Below are positions 18,685 to 28,131 of a stretch of DNA of 43,663 nucleotides, in pieces; within the stretch, counting starts at the first letter, position 1, and every line of letters begins with the position of its first letter. A model generated the notes under the pieces. That model saw nothing but the letters and a program-made list of their open reading frames with translations, was not told where the DNA came from and did not search any database. Source of the stretch: Pseudomonas sp. GM80 (GTDB lineage Bacteria > Pseudomonadota > Gammaproteobacteria > Pseudomonadales > Pseudomonadaceae); contig NZ_AKJD01000077.1 of the NCBI RefSeq assembly GCF_000282515.1, positions 1-43,663 on the forward strand, in the 5' to 3' direction. The translations under genes were made by a program, and so were the position numbers.

Positions 18685-19188
18685 GTGCGTAAGTTGACTC
18701 AATTGGTTCTCCTGGCCTCCTTGATGGTGGCAGGCCCGGCATTTGCCGACATGAAAATCGCTGTTCTGAACTATCAGATGGCGCTGCTGGAATCCGACGC
18801 GGCCAAGAAGTACGCCGTGGATGCCGAGAAGAAGTTCGGTCCGCAACTGACCAAACTGAAAACTCTGGAAAGCAGCGCCAAAGGCATTCAGGACCGTCTG
18901 ATGGCCGGTGGCGACAAGATGCAGCAAGGCGAGCGTGAGCGTCTGGAGCTGGAATTCAAGCAAAAAGCCCGTGACTTCCAGTTCCAGTCCAAAGAGCTGA
19001 ACGAAGCCAAAGCTGTTGCCGACCGCGAAATGCTCAAGCAACTGAAGCCGAAACTGGATAGCGCAGTGGAAGAAGTCATCAAGAAAGGTGGTTTTGACCT
19101 GGTGTTCGAGCGTGGCGCAGTAATTGATGTCAAGCCTCAGTACGACATCACGCGCCAGGTTATCGAGCGCATGAATCAGCTGAAGTAA
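18685..19188 (+). CDS. skp: periplasmic chaperone Skp/OmpH
   Basis: Skp is a trimeric holdase that carries unfolded outer-membrane proteins to the BAM complex. The 167 residues start at a GTG after TAGGAGTGCATC. A signal peptide ends at AFA (about residues 20-22), followed by MKIAVLNYQMAL and long charged helices forming the tentacles. Codons are rich in Lys and Glu. It sits 45 bases after bamA and 3 before lpxD. Confidence 0.93.
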   Translation: MRKLTQLVLLASLMVAGPAFADMKIAVLNYQMALLESDAAKKYAVDAEKKFGPQLTKLKTLESSAKGIQDRLMAGGDKMQQGERERLELEFKQKARDFQFQSKELNEAKAVADREMLKQLKPKLDSAVEEVIKKGGFDLVFERGAVIDVKPQYDITRQVIERMNQLK

Positions 19189-19191
19189 CCC

Positions 19192-20247
19192 ATGACCGTG
19201 ACTATCAAACTCGGCCAGTTGGCCGAGTTCCTCGGCGCCACCCTGCGTGGCGACCCGGAGAAGCAAATTACTGGGCTAGCCACTTTGCAAGAGGCTGGCC
19301 CAGCTCAGTTGAGCTTTCTGGCAAATCCTCAATATCGCAAATACCTGGCAGGCTCGCAGGCAGCGGCGCTATTGCTCAAAGAAGCTGATGCTGAAGGCTT
19401 TGCCGGGAATGCGCTGGTGGTGCCGGATCCTTATCTGGCCTACGCACGTATTTCGCACTTGTTCGATCCCAAACCAAAAGCTGCGGCGGGTATCCATCCA
19501 TCGGCAGTGATTGCGGACGACGCTGTGGTTGATCCAACCGCCAGCGTCGGCCCGTTTGTGGTTGTCGAAGCCGGTGCGCGGATCGCTGCTCAGGTGACCT
19601 TGGGCGCACATTGCTTTATCGGCGCGCGCAGTGAAATTGGTGAAGGCGGCTGGCTCGCGCCCCGCGTGACCCTGTATCACGACGTGCGCATCGGCAAACG
19701 TGTGGTGATTCAGTCCGGTGCGGTACTCGGTGGTGAAGGCTTCGGCTTTGCCAACGAGAAGGGTATCTGGCAGAAAATTGCCCAGATCGGTGGCGTGACC
19801 ATCGGCGATGATGTCGAGATTGGCGTGAATACCGCCATCGACCGTGGTGCGCTGGCCGACACCGTGATCGGCAATGGTGTGAAGCTCGACAACCAGATCC
19901 AGATTGCGCACAACGTCCAGGTCGGTGATCACACCGCCATGGCCGCCTGTGTCGGCATTTCTGGCAGCACCAAGATTGGCAAGCATTGCATGCTCGCTGG
20001 CGGTGTCGGTCTGGTTGGCCACATTGATATTTGCGACAACGTTTTCCTCACCGGGATGACCATGGTGACTCACTCGATTACCGAGCCGGGTGCCTATTCT
20101 TCCGGTACAGCCATGCAACCGGCGGCCGAATGGCGCAAAAGCGCGGCCCGCATCCGTCAGCTCGATGACATCGCGCGACGTTTGAAACAGCTGGAAAAGC
20201 GCGTAGGGGAAGTGACCCCTGACGGCAATGCTTCATCAGATGGCTGA
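19192..20247 (+). CDS. lpxD: UDP-3-O-acylglucosamine N-acyltransferase
   Basis: This is the third step of lipid A synthesis, adding a 3-hydroxyacyl chain from ACP to the amino group of UDP-3-O-acylglucosamine. The 351 residues comprise an N-terminal uridine-binding domain and a left-handed beta-helix of hexapeptide repeats (about 100-300). The catalytic His is His240 in [10 protein letters not shown]-terminal helix (about 310-340) matches the ACP-binding region. It lies in the usual skp-lpxD-fabZ-lpxA-lpxB order. Confidence 0.96.
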   Translation: MTVTIKLGQLAEFLGATLRGDPEKQITGLATLQEAGPAQLSFLANPQYRKYLAGSQAAALLLKEADAEGFAGNALVVPDPYLAYARISHLFDPKPKAAAGIHPSAVIADDAVVDPTASVGPFVVVEAGARIAAQVTLGAHCFIGARSEIGEGGWLAPRVTLYHDVRIGKRVVIQSGAVLGGEGFGFANEKGIWQKIAQIGGVTIGDDVEIGVNTAIDRGALADTVIGNGVKLDNQIQIAHNVQVGDHTAMAACVGISGSTKIGKHCMLAGGVGLVGHIDICDNVFLTGMTMVTHSITEPGAYSSGTAMQPAAEWRKSAARIRQLDDIARRLKQLEKRVGEVTPDGNASSDG

Positions 20248-20274
20248 TACCATTTCCATATCAAGTGTGCACAG

Positions 20275-20326
20275 CCTCTAGACTGCCTCCTTGATTTGCT
20301 AGAGGAGTGCGCGTCAGTCGCGCTCC
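20275..20326 (+). promoter_or_regulatory. two overlapping hairpins in the fabZ leader
   Basis: CCTCTAG (20275-20281) can pair with CTAGAGG (20299-20305), while GGAG plus GCGCG (20304-20313) can pair with CGCGCTCC (to 20326). The stems share two bases, so they partly compete. No T-tract follows. Function is unknown. Confidence 0.3.
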
Positions 20327-20353
20327 CAATCTTTACATAGGCTTCCCCCCGAA

Positions 20354-20794
20354 ATGATGGACATCAACGAGATTCGCGAATACCTGCCTCACCGTTACCC
20401 GTTCCTGCTGGTGGACCGGGTGGTGGAACTGGACACTGAAGGCAAGCGCATTCGCGCCTACAAGAATGTCAGCATCAATGAACCGTTCTTCAATGGTCAC
20501 TTCCCGGCGCATCCAATCATGCCGGGCGTACTGATCATCGAAGCGATGGCTCAGGCTGCCGGGATCCTCGGTTTCAAAATGCTTGATGTGAAGCCTGCCG
20601 ACGGCACGCTTTACTACTTCGTCGGTTCCGACAAGCTGCGCTTCCGTCAGCCTGTGTTGCCGGGCGACCAGTTGATCCTTGAAGCCAAGTTCATCAGCTG
20701 CAAGCGCCAGATCTGGAAGTTCGAATGCCAGGCTTCGGTGGACGGCAAGCCGGTCTGCTCGGCTGAAATCATCTGCGCGGAACGCAAGCTATGA
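20354..20794 (+). CDS. fabZ: 3-hydroxyacyl-ACP dehydratase FabZ
   Basis: It dehydrates beta-hydroxyacyl-ACP in fatty acid elongation and competes with LpxA/LpxD for the same hydroxyacyl-ACP substrates, so its place between them is meaningful. This is a hot-dog fold protein of 146 residues. The catalytic His49 lies in FFNGHFP and the catalytic Glu63 in [10 protein letters not shown]. Two adjacent ATGs (20354, 20357) are possible starts. It overlaps lpxA by 4 bases. Confidence 0.96.
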   Translation: MMDINEIREYLPHRYPFLLVDRVVELDTEGKRIRAYKNVSINEPFFNGHFPAHPIMPGVLIIEAMAQAAGILGFKMLDVKPADGTLYYFVGSDKLRFRQPVLPGDQLILEAKFISCKRQIWKFECQASVDGKPVCSAEIICAERKL

Positions 20795-21567
20795 GTTTGA
20801 TTGACCCTCGCGCAATCATCGATCCGTCGGCCGTACTGGCTGACGGCGTCGAGGTCGGCCCGTGGTCGGTCATCGGCGCAGGTGTGGAAATCGGCGAGGG
20901 TACCGTGATCGGGCCGCATGTAATCCTCAAAGGCCCTACGCGCATCGGCAAGCATAATCGCATCTACCAGTTTTCCTCGGTAGGCGAAGACACGCCGGAT
21001 CTGAAGTACAAAGGTGAAGAAACCCGTCTTGTGATTGGTGACCACAACGTCATCCGCGAAGGCGTGACCATCCACCGTGGCACCGTTCAGGATCGCTCGG
21101 AAACCACGCTGGGCGATCACAACCTGATCATGGCCTATGCCCACATCGGTCACGACAGCGTAATCGGCAACCACTGCATTCTGGTCAACAACACCGCGTT
21201 GGCCGGCCATGTACACGTTGATGACTGGGCGATCCTCTCCGGTTTCACCCTGGTTCACCAGTATTGCCACATCGGTGCCCACAGCTTTTCCGGCATGGGC
21301 ACGGCGATCGGCAAGGACGTTCCGGCGTTCGTCACCGTGTTCGGCAACCCGGCCGAAGCGCGCAGCATGAACTTCGAAGGCATGCGCCGTCGTGGTTTCA
21401 GTGAAGATGCGATTCACACACTGCGTCGCGCCTACAAAACCGTCTACCGCCAAGGCCTGACGGTCGAGCAGGCTCTGGCGGAGCTGGCAGAGCCGGCGGC
21501 GCAATTCCCGGAAGTTGCGATTTTCCGCGACTCGATCCAGTCGTCGACTCGCGGCATCACTCGCTGA
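20791..21567 (+). CDS. lpxA: UDP-N-acetylglucosamine acyltransferase
   Basis: It transfers a 3-hydroxyacyl chain from ACP to UDP-GlcNAc, the first step of lipid A synthesis. The 258 residues are mostly left-handed beta-helix. The catalytic His is the second His of AHIGHD (His121). Met169, in [10 protein letters not shown], occupies the hydrocarbon-ruler position where P. aeruginosa LpxA also has Met169 and E. coli has Gly173. This predicts use of C10 3-hydroxyacyl chains, in line with pseudomonad lipid A. It is followed by lpxB after 2 bases. Confidence 0.96.
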   Translation: MSLIDPRAIIDPSAVLADGVEVGPWSVIGAGVEIGEGTVIGPHVILKGPTRIGKHNRIYQFSSVGEDTPDLKYKGEETRLVIGDHNVIREGVTIHRGTVQDRSETTLGDHNLIMAYAHIGHDSVIGNHCILVNNTALAGHVHVDDWAILSGFTLVHQYCHIGAHSFSGMGTAIGKDVPAFVTVFGNPAEARSMNFEGMRRRGFSEDAIHTLRRAYKTVYRQGLTVEQALAELAEPAAQFPEVAIFRDSIQSSTRGITR

Positions 21568-21569
21568 TC

Positions 21570-22700
21570 ATGGCTAATTTGCGTATTGCGCTGGTGGCGG
21601 GTGAGGCTTCCGGTGACATTCTCGGCGCCGGTCTCATGCGCGCCCTCAAGGCGCAGCATCCGGCGGTCGAGTTCATCGGCGTCGGCGGGCCGCTGATGCA
21701 GGCTGAAGGCCTGACGTCGTACTTTCCCATGGAACGCTTGTCGGTCATGGGCCTGGTAGAAGTGCTCGGTCGCCTGCGCGAGTTGCTCAAGCGCCGCAAG
21801 GACCTGATCGCCACATTGATCGCCGAGAAGCCGGACGTGTTCATCGGCATCGATGCTCCGGATTTCAATCTCAACATCGAACTGAAGCTGCGTCAGGCCG
21901 GGATCAAGACCGTGCATTACGTCAGCCCGTCGGTGTGGGCGTGGCGGCAGAAACGCGTGCTGAAGATTCGCGAAGGCTGCGACCTGATGCTCACGCTGCT
22001 GCCGTTCGAAGCGAAATTCTACGAAGAGAAGGGCGTGCCGGTGCGGTTCGTCGGCCACACGCTGGCCGATACCATTCCGCTGGAGGCGGATCGCGCGGCG
22101 GCGCGTGCCGAGTTGGGCCTGCCCGACGGCCCGCTGGTGGCGTTGATGCCCGGCAGCCGTGGTGGCGAAGTGTCGCGCTTGGGTGGGCTTTTCCTCGACA
22201 CCGCTGAACGATTGCGCGCCATGCGCCCAGGTGTGCGCTTTGTCATTCCGTGCGCCAATCCCGAACGCCGCGCGCAGCTTGAAGAGCTGCTCGCCGGCCG
22301 TGATCTGCCGGTGACCTTGCTCGACGGCAAATCCCATCTGGCCCTCGCTGCGTGTAACGCCGTGTTGATCGCTTCCGGCACCGCGACCCTCGAAGCGCTG
22401 CTGTACAAGCGCCCAATGGTAGTGGCTTACCGTCTGGCGCCGCTGACGTTCTGGATTCTCAAACGCATGGTCAAGAGCCCGTACGTGTCTTTGCCGAACC
22501 TGCTCGCCCAGCGCTTGCTGGTGCCAGAACTGTTGCAGGATGATGCGACGGTCGATGCGCTGGCGCAGACCCTGTTGCCGCTGATCGACGGTGGCGAAGA
22601 GCAGACCCGTGGCTTCGACGAGATCCACCGCACGCTGCGGCTGGACGCTTCCAATCAGGCGGCGGACGCCGTCCTTAACCTGATCGGTCAAACACGATGA
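21570..22700 (+). CDS. lpxB: lipid A disaccharide synthase
   Basis: LpxB is a GT-B fold, family 19 glycosyltransferase that joins UDP-diacylglucosamine and lipid X, a peripheral membrane enzyme. The 376 residues show [16 protein letters not shown] at the N-terminus, the family's [15 protein letters not shown] block, [11 protein letters not shown], and [13 protein letters not shown] in the nucleotide-binding half. It overlaps rnhB by 4 bases. Confidence 0.96.
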   Translation: MANLRIALVAGEASGDILGAGLMRALKAQHPAVEFIGVGGPLMQAEGLTSYFPMERLSVMGLVEVLGRLRELLKRRKDLIATLIAEKPDVFIGIDAPDFNLNIELKLRQAGIKTVHYVSPSVWAWRQKRVLKIREGCDLMLTLLPFEAKFYEEKGVPVRFVGHTLADTIPLEADRAAARAELGLPDGPLVALMPGSRGGEVSRLGGLFLDTAERLRAMRPGVRFVIPCANPERRAQLEELLAGRDLPVTLLDGKSHLALAACNAVLIASGTATLEALLYKRPMVVAYRLAPLTFWILKRMVKSPYVSLPNLLAQRLLVPELLQDDATVDALAQTLLPLIDGGEEQTRGFDEIHRTLRLDASNQAADAVLNLIGQTR

Positions 22701-23338
22701 GCAAGACAAGCATGCAAATGGGTCTGGATTTCACCCTGGTCGCTGAAGTCGAAGAACTGGTGGCCGGTGTCGATGAAGTTGGGCGCGGCCCGTTGTGCGG
22801 TGCAGTGGTGACGGCGGCGGTGATCCTCGATCCGAACCGGCCGATCCTCGGCCTCAACGATTCGAAGAAACTCACCGAAGCCAAGCGTGAAAAGCTCTAC
22901 GACGAGATCATCGAGAAATCCCTGAGCTGGTGCATCGCCCGCGCAGAAGTCGAAGAAATCGACGAACTGAACATCCTTCACGCGACCATGCTCGCCATGC
23001 AGCGCGCGGTCGCCGGCCTGCACATTCAGCCGAAACTGGCGATGATCGACGGTAACCGCTGCCCGCAGCTGCCGATGCGCGCCGAAGCGGTGGTGCAGGG
23101 TGACGGCAAGGTACCTGCTATCGCAGCGGCGTCGATTCTGGCCAAGGTCAGTCGTGATCGTGAAATGGCCGCATTCGAATTGATCTACCCGGGTTACGGC
23201 ATCGGTGGCCATAAAGGCTACCCGACGCCCGTTCATCTGGAAGCGTTGGTGCGGCTTGGCCCGACGCCGATTCACCGGCGCTCGTTCGCCCCGGTGCGTC
23301 AGGCTTACGAAGCGCTGGAAGGCCTGACGCAGGTTTAG
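22697..23338 (+). CDS. rnhB: ribonuclease HII
   Basis: It cleaves RNA in RNA:DNA hybrids and removes misincorporated ribonucleotides. The 213 residues contain [12 protein letters not shown] (catalytic Asp26 and Glu27), AMIDGN with the third acidic residue, and [13 protein letters not shown]. Its start overlaps the lpxB stop. An in-frame ATG at residue 6 or 8 is an alternative start without visible family support. It precedes dnaE, as in many proteobacteria. Confidence 0.95.
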   Translation: MSKTSMQMGLDFTLVAEVEELVAGVDEVGRGPLCGAVVTAAVILDPNRPILGLNDSKKLTEAKREKLYDEIIEKSLSWCIARAEVEEIDELNILHATMLAMQRAVAGLHIQPKLAMIDGNRCPQLPMRAEAVVQGDGKVPAIAAASILAKVSRDREMAAFELIYPGYGIGGHKGYPTPVHLEALVRLGPTPIHRRSFAPVRQAYEALEGLTQV

Positions 23339-23346
23339 TCGCAAGG

Positions 23347-23388
23347 CTGATGTTTTGTTCGAGGCCCGGTACAATCCGGGCCTTGTTG
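23347..23388 (+). promoter_or_regulatory. rnhB-dnaE hairpin with a -10-like loop
   Basis: AGGCCCGG (23362-23369) and CCGGGCCT (23376-23383) form a perfect 8-bp stem whose 6-base loop is TACAAT, a near-consensus -10. A weak -35 (CTGATG, 23347-23352) lies 17 bases upstream. TTGTTGT follows the stem. It can be read as a terminator/attenuator, a dnaE promoter, or both. Confidence 0.45.
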
Positions 23389-23414
23389 TCTCTATGTAAC
23401 TGGACAGGATCACT

Positions 23415-26400
23415 ATGCCGGCTTCATTCGTTCATCTACGCCTGCACACTGAATACTCGCTGGTCGACGGGCTGGTGCGGATCAAGCCGCTGGTCAAGGC
23501 GCTGACCGCCATGAACATGCCGGCGGTCGCGGTCACCGACCAGAACAACATGTGTTCCCTGGTCAAATTCTATAAAAACACCATGGGCGCAGGCATCAAA
23601 CCGATCTGCGGCGCCGACCTGTGGCTGTCGAACAAAGACCCGGACGCACCGCTGAGCCGGCTCAGCCTGTTGGTGATGAACGCCAAGGGCTATCGCAACC
23701 TCACCGAGTTGATCTCGCGCGGCTTCATCGAAGGCCAGCGCAACGGCATGATCATCATCGAGCGTGAGTGGGTCGCTGAAGCCAACGAAGGCCTGATCAT
23801 GCTGTCCGCCGCCAAAGAGGGCGAGATCGGCATGGCCTTGATCAGTGGCAACCCGGCTGAAGCCGAGGCCCTGACGCGCGAGTGGATGGCGGTGTTCCCG
23901 GATCGCTTCTATCTGGAAATCCAGCGCACCAACCGTCCCAACGATGAAGAACAATTGCACGGCGCCGTGGCGCTGGCCGACAAACTCGGCGCGCCTTTGG
24001 TGGCGAGCAACGACGTGCGCTTCATCAAGCAGGAAGACTTCGCCGCCCACGAAACCCGCGTGTGCATCGGTGAGGGCCGCGCCCTCGACGACCCGCGTCG
24101 CTCGAAGAATTACAGCGATCAGCAATACCTGAAAAGCGCCGAGGAAATGATCGAGCTGTTCAGCGATATTCCCGACGCGATTGAAAATACCGTCGAGATC
24201 GCCAAGCGCTGCAACATTGAAGTGAAACTGGGCACGCACTTCCTGCCCAACTTCCCGATTCCCGATGGCATGACCATCGACGAATATTTCCGCAAAGTCT
24301 CCTTCGACGGTCTTGAAGAACGACTGGCAGTGCTGCTGCCCAAGGACACCACCGAAGACTACGAAGCCAAGCGTCAGGTCTATGTCGACCGCTTGAATTT
24401 CGAGCTGGATATCATCATCCAGATGGGCTTCCCCGGTTACTTCCTGATCGTTATGGACTTTATCCAGTGGGCCAAGAGCAACGGCGTACCGGTAGGTCCG
24501 GGCCGTGGTTCGGGTGCCGGTTCGCTGGTGGCTTACGTTCAAAAGATCACCGACCTCGACCCGCTGGAATACGACCTGCTGTTCGAACGTTTCCTTAACC
24601 CGGAACGGGTCTCGATGCCCGACTTCGACGTCGACTTCTGCATGGACGGTCGTGACCGCGTAATTGATTACGTGGCCGAGAAATACGGGCGCAACGCGGT
24701 AAGCCAGATCATCACCTTCGGTTCCATGGCCGCCAAGGCTGTGGTGCGCGACGTGGCGCGGGTGCAGGGCAAGTCCTACGGTTTGGCGGATCGTCTGTCG
24801 AAGATGATTCCGTTCGAAGTCGGCATGACCCTGGAAAAAGCCTACGAGCAGGAAGAAATCCTGCGTGACTTCATCAAGGTCGATGAAGAAGCCGCAGAAA
24901 TCTGGGAGATGGCGCGCAAGCTCGAAGGCGTTGTGCGTAACGTCGGTAAACACGCCGGTGGTGTGGTTATCGCGCCGACCAAGCTGACTGACTTCTCGCC
25001 GATCTATTGCGACGAGGCCGGTGACGGTCTGGTAACCCAGTTCGACAAGGACGACGTTGAAGCGGCCGGTCTGGTGAAGTTCGACTTCCTCGGTCTGCGG
25101 ACGTTGACGGTGATCGACTGGGCGCTGAAGACCATCAACCGCGACCGCGCCAAGGTCGACGAGCCGCCGCTGGACATCGCGTTCATCCCGCTCGACGACA
25201 AACCGACGTACACGCTGCTGCAAAAAGCTGAAACCACCGCGGTATTCCAGCTTGAGTCGCGCGGCATGAAAGAGCTGATCAAAAAGCTCAAGCCCGACTG
25301 CCTGGAAGACTTGATCGCACTGGTGGCCCTGTTCCGTCCGGGCCCACTGCAATCGGGCATGGTTGATGACTTTATCAACCGTAAGCACGGTCGCGCTGAG
25401 CTGGCGTATCCGCACTCCGACTATCAATACGAAGGCCTCAAGCCAGTATTGGCGCCGACCTACGGCATCATCCTGTATCAGGAACAGGTGATGCAGATTG
25501 CTCAGGTCATGGCCGGTTACACCCTCGGCGGTGCGGACATGCTGCGTCGGGCTATGGGTAAGAAAAAACCCGAAGAAATGGCTAAGCAGCGCGGCGGTTT
25601 TATTGAGGGTTGCAAGACCAACAATATCGAAGCCGACCTCGCCGGTAACATTTTCGACCTGGTGGAAAAATTCGCCGGTTACGGCTTCAACAAGTCTCAC
25701 TCGGCTGCTTACGGTCTGGTCTCGTACCAGACCGCCTGGCTGAAGACCCACTACCCGGCGCCGTTCATGGCCGCGGTACTGTCGGCGGACATGCACAACA
25801 CCGACAAGGTCGTGACCTTGATCGAAGAAATTCGCACCATGAAGCTGCGTCTCGACGCGCCGGATGTGAATACCTCGGAGTTCAAGTTCACGGTGAACGA
25901 CGAAGGCCGCATCATTTATGGTCTCGGCGCGATCAAGGGTGTAGGCGAGGGGCCTGTTGAAGCGATTACTGAGGCGCGCGCGGACGGGCCGTTCAAGGAT
26001 CTGTTCGATTTCTGCGCCCGCGTCGACCTCAAACGCATCAACAAACGCACCCTCGACGGTTTGATCCGCAGCGGTGCGCTGGATCGTCTCGGCCCGTACT
26101 TCCATGAAGAGCAAAAGGCTTATCAGGCCAACATCGACCGCAACCGTGCGGTGCTGCTGGCCGCGATGGAAGAAGCGATCAAATCCGCCGAGCAGACTGC
26201 GCGCACTCACGACAGCGGCCACGCCGACCTGTTTGGCGGCTTGTTCGTCGAGGAAGATGCCGACGTTTACGCGGTGCATCGCAAGGCCAAAGAGCTGACC
26301 CTCAAGGAACGCCTCAAGGGTGAAAAAGACACCCTGGGCCTGTACCTGACCGGTCACCCGATCGACGAATACGAAGGTGAGATCCGTCGTTTCGCCCGCC

Positions 26401-26936
26401 AGCGCATCATTGATCTGAAGCCGGCCCGCGACACGCAGACCGTGGCCGGGATGATCATTGCCCTGCGGGTGATGAAGAACAAGAAGGGCGACAAGATGGG
26501 CTTCATCACCCTCGACGACCGCTCCGGGCGGATCGAGGCGTCGTTGTTTGCCGATGCGTTCCACTCCGCGCAGTCGCTGTTGCAGACCGACGCGATGGTG
26601 GTGGTTGAAGGCGAAGTCAGCAACGACGACTTCTCCGGCGGCCTGCGCCTGCGGGTCAAGCGCGTGATGAGCATGGAAGATGCGCGCACCAACCTTGCCG
26701 AGAGCCTGCGCCTGAAGCTGCAAACCCAGGACCTGAAAGGCGATCAGCTACGCTGGTTGGGTGATTTGCTCAAGCGTCATCGCGGCGCATGCCCGGTGAC
26801 CATGGAGTACACCAGCCCGGATGCGAAGACCTTGCTGCAGTTTGGCGAGACCTGGCGGATCGACCCGGCAGATGCGTTGATTCAAGCACTGCGTGACCAG
26901 TTCGGGCGAGACAACGTCTTCCTCCAATACCGTTGA
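23415..26936 (+). CDS. dnaE: DNA polymerase III alpha subunit
   Basis: This is the replicative polymerase of 1173 residues. Domains in order: PHP (HLRLHTEYSLVDG near the N-terminus), palm with GRGSGAGSLVAY and the catalytic aspartates Asp403 and Asp405 in PDFDVDF plus Asp557 in KFDFLGLRTL, a fingers region, helix-hairpin-helix, OB-fold (about 985-1075) and C-terminal tau-binding region. Length and motifs match DnaE1. The start follows ACAGGATCACT. It is transcribed with rnhB upstream and accA downstream, with gaps of 76 and 139 bases. Confidence 0.98.
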   Translation: MPASFVHLRLHTEYSLVDGLVRIKPLVKALTAMNMPAVAVTDQNNMCSLVKFYKNTMGAGIKPICGADLWLSNKDPDAPLSRLSLLVMNAKGYRNLTELISRGFIEGQRNGMIIIEREWVAEANEGLIMLSAAKEGEIGMALISGNPAEAEALTREWMAVFPDRFYLEIQRTNRPNDEEQLHGAVALADKLGAPLVASNDVRFIKQEDFAAHETRVCIGEGRALDDPRRSKNYSDQQYLKSAEEMIELFSDIPDAIENTVEIAKRCNIEVKLGTHFLPNFPIPDGMTIDEYFRKVSFDGLEERLAVLLPKDTTEDYEAKRQVYVDRLNFELDIIIQMGFPGYFLIVMDFIQWAKSNGVPVGPGRGSGAGSLVAYVQKITDLDPLEYDLLFERFLNPERVSMPDFDVDFCMDGRDRVIDYVAEKYGRNAVSQIITFGSMAAKAVVRDVARVQGKSYGLADRLSKMIPFEVGMTLEKAYEQEEILRDFIKVDEEAAEIWEMARKLEGVVRNVGKHAGGVVIAPTKLTDFSPIYCDEAGDGLVTQFDKDDVEAAGLVKFDFLGLRTLTVIDWALKTINRDRAKVDEPPLDIAFIPLDDKPTYTLLQKAETTAVFQLESRGMKELIKKLKPDCLEDLIALVALFRPGPLQSGMVDDFINRKHGRAELAYPHSDYQYEGLKPVLAPTYGIILYQEQVMQIAQVMAGYTLGGADMLRRAMGKKKPEEMAKQRGGFIEGCKTNNIEADLAGNIFDLVEKFAGYGFNKSHSAAYGLVSYQTAWLKTHYPAPFMAAVLSADMHNTDKVVTLIEEIRTMKLRLDAPDVNTSEFKFTVNDEGRIIYGLGAIKGVGEGPVEAITEARADGPFKDLFDFCARVDLKRINKRTLDGLIRSGALDRLGPYFHEEQKAYQANIDRNRAVLLAAMEEAIKSAEQTARTHDSGHADLFGGLFVEEDADVYAVHRKAKELTLKERLKGEKDTLGLYLTGHPIDEYEGEIRRFARQRIIDLKPARDTQTVAGMIIALRVMKNKKGDKMGFITLDDRSGRIEASLFADAFHSAQSLLQTDAMVVVEGEVSNDDFSGGLRLRVKRVMSMEDARTNLAESLRLKLQTQDLKGDQLRWLGDLLKRHRGACPVTMEYTSPDAKTLLQFGETWRIDPADALIQALRDQFGRDNVFLQYR

Positions 26937-27075
26937 CCGGCGAGTGCCATCATTGCGCTCGCCCGCCACCTGAATTTTTAATCTCGACCTCAGCGCGCCT
27001 CTCCCTTAAGGTAGGGCGCGAATAGACAACCGGCCGACCCAAGCTCATTTGGGACACGACCCAAGACGGACGCCT

Positions 27076-28023
27076 ATGAACCCGAATTTTCTAGATTTCG
27101 AACAGCCGATCGCCGACCTGCAAGCCAAGATCGAAGAGTTGCGCTTGGTCGGTAATGACAATTCGCTGAATATCGGCGATGAGATCTCCCGCCTGCAGGA
27201 CAAGAGCAAAACGCTGACCGAAGACATCTTCGGCAAGCTGACCAGCTGGCAGATCGCACGCCTGGCGCGTCACCCGAAACGCCCGTACACCCTGGACTAC
27301 ATCCAGCACATCTTCACCGAGTTCGACGAACTGCACGGCGACCGTCACTTCTCTGACGACGCTGCGATCGTTGGCGGTATCGCCCGTCTGGACGACCAGC
27401 CGGTGATGATCATCGGTCACCAGAAGGGCCGTGAAGTGCGTGAGAAGGTGCGTCGCAACTTCGGCATGCCGCGTCCGGAAGGCTACCGCAAGGCTTGCCG
27501 TCTGATGGAGATGGCCGAGCGTTTCAAAATGCCGATCCTGACCTTCATCGACACCCCGGGTGCTTACCCTGGTATTGACGCTGAAGAGCGCAACCAGAGC
27601 GAAGCGATCGCCTGGAACCTGCGTGTGATGTCGCGCCTGAAAACCCCGATCATCGCCACCGTTATCGGTGAAGGTGGTTCCGGCGGTGCATTGGCGATCG
27701 GTGTTTGCGATCAGTTGAACATGCTGCAGTACTCGACCTACGCGGTGATCTCGCCGGAAGGTTGCGCATCTATTCTGTGGAAAACCGCAGAAAAAGCGCC
27801 GGATGCTGCTGAAGCGATGGGCATCACCGCTGAACGTCTGAAAGGCCTGGGCATTGTCGACAAGGTGATTGGCGAGCCTCTGGGCGGCGCACACCGTGAT
27901 CCGGCCACCGCGGCTGCCTCGATTCGTGCCGAGCTGAGCTCGCAACTGGCGATGCTGAAGACGTTCGATAACGAAGCGCTGCTCAAGCGCCGTTATGATC
28001 GACTGATGAGCTACGGCCTCTAA
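27076..28023 (+). CDS. accA: acetyl-CoA carboxylase, carboxyltransferase alpha subunit
   Basis: With AccD it transfers CO2 from carboxybiotin to acetyl-CoA, the committed step of fatty acid synthesis. The ATG at 27076 gives 315 residues beginning [20 protein letters not shown], a standard AccA N-terminus; the frame upstream to a TTG at 27049 has no family support. The crotonase-fold core with [13 protein letters not shown] and [11 protein letters not shown] is intact. Confidence 0.96.
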   Translation: MNPNFLDFEQPIADLQAKIEELRLVGNDNSLNIGDEISRLQDKSKTLTEDIFGKLTSWQIARLARHPKRPYTLDYIQHIFTEFDELHGDRHFSDDAAIVGGIARLDDQPVMIIGHQKGREVREKVRRNFGMPRPEGYRKACRLMEMAERFKMPILTFIDTPGAYPGIDAEERNQSEAIAWNLRVMSRLKTPIIATVIGEGGSGGALAIGVCDQLNMLQYSTYAVISPEGCASILWKTAEKAPDAAEAMGITAERLKGLGIVDKVIGEPLGGAHRDPATAAASIRAELSSQLAMLKTFDNEALLKRRYDRLMSYGL

Positions 28024-28040
28024 GTCGAACGCAGTACCCC

Positions 28041-28106
28041 TGTAGGAGCTGCCGAAGGCTGCGATCTTTCAAGATCAAAAGATCGCAGCCTTCGGCAGCT
28101 CCTACA
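28041..28106. repeat. REP-type inverted repeat, arms facing inward (accA-tilS)
   Basis: The left arm starts TGTAGGAGCTGCCGAAGGCT (28041-28069, 29 bases) and its perfect reverse complement occupies 28078-28106, with an 8-base loop. The perfect 29-bp stem fills most of the accA-tilS gap and could end or protect the accA message. Similar units are at 34816-34891 and 43205-43286. Confidence 0.9.
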
Positions 28107-28131
28107 GGATCTTTGAGAAGCGACCCTCTCT

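Noticed and set aside
16264..19266. 1000-codon minus-strand open frame across bamA, skp and the start of lpxD
   Set aside because: It crosses three well-supported genes and intergenic sequence with no domain or ribosome binding site; an artefact of codon bias.
19489..20160. Tandem DNA repeats in lpxD and lpxA
   Set aside because: The periodicity is of the protein hexapeptide beta-helix; no DNA-level direct repeat is evident.
23436..26723. Minus-strand open frame opposite dnaE
   Set aside because: Same reason; dnaE motifs are complete on the other strand.
28041..28106. CRISPR-like repeats
   Set aside because: The repeats occur as single inverted pairs in separate gaps, not as direct arrays with unique spacers, and there are no cas genes.
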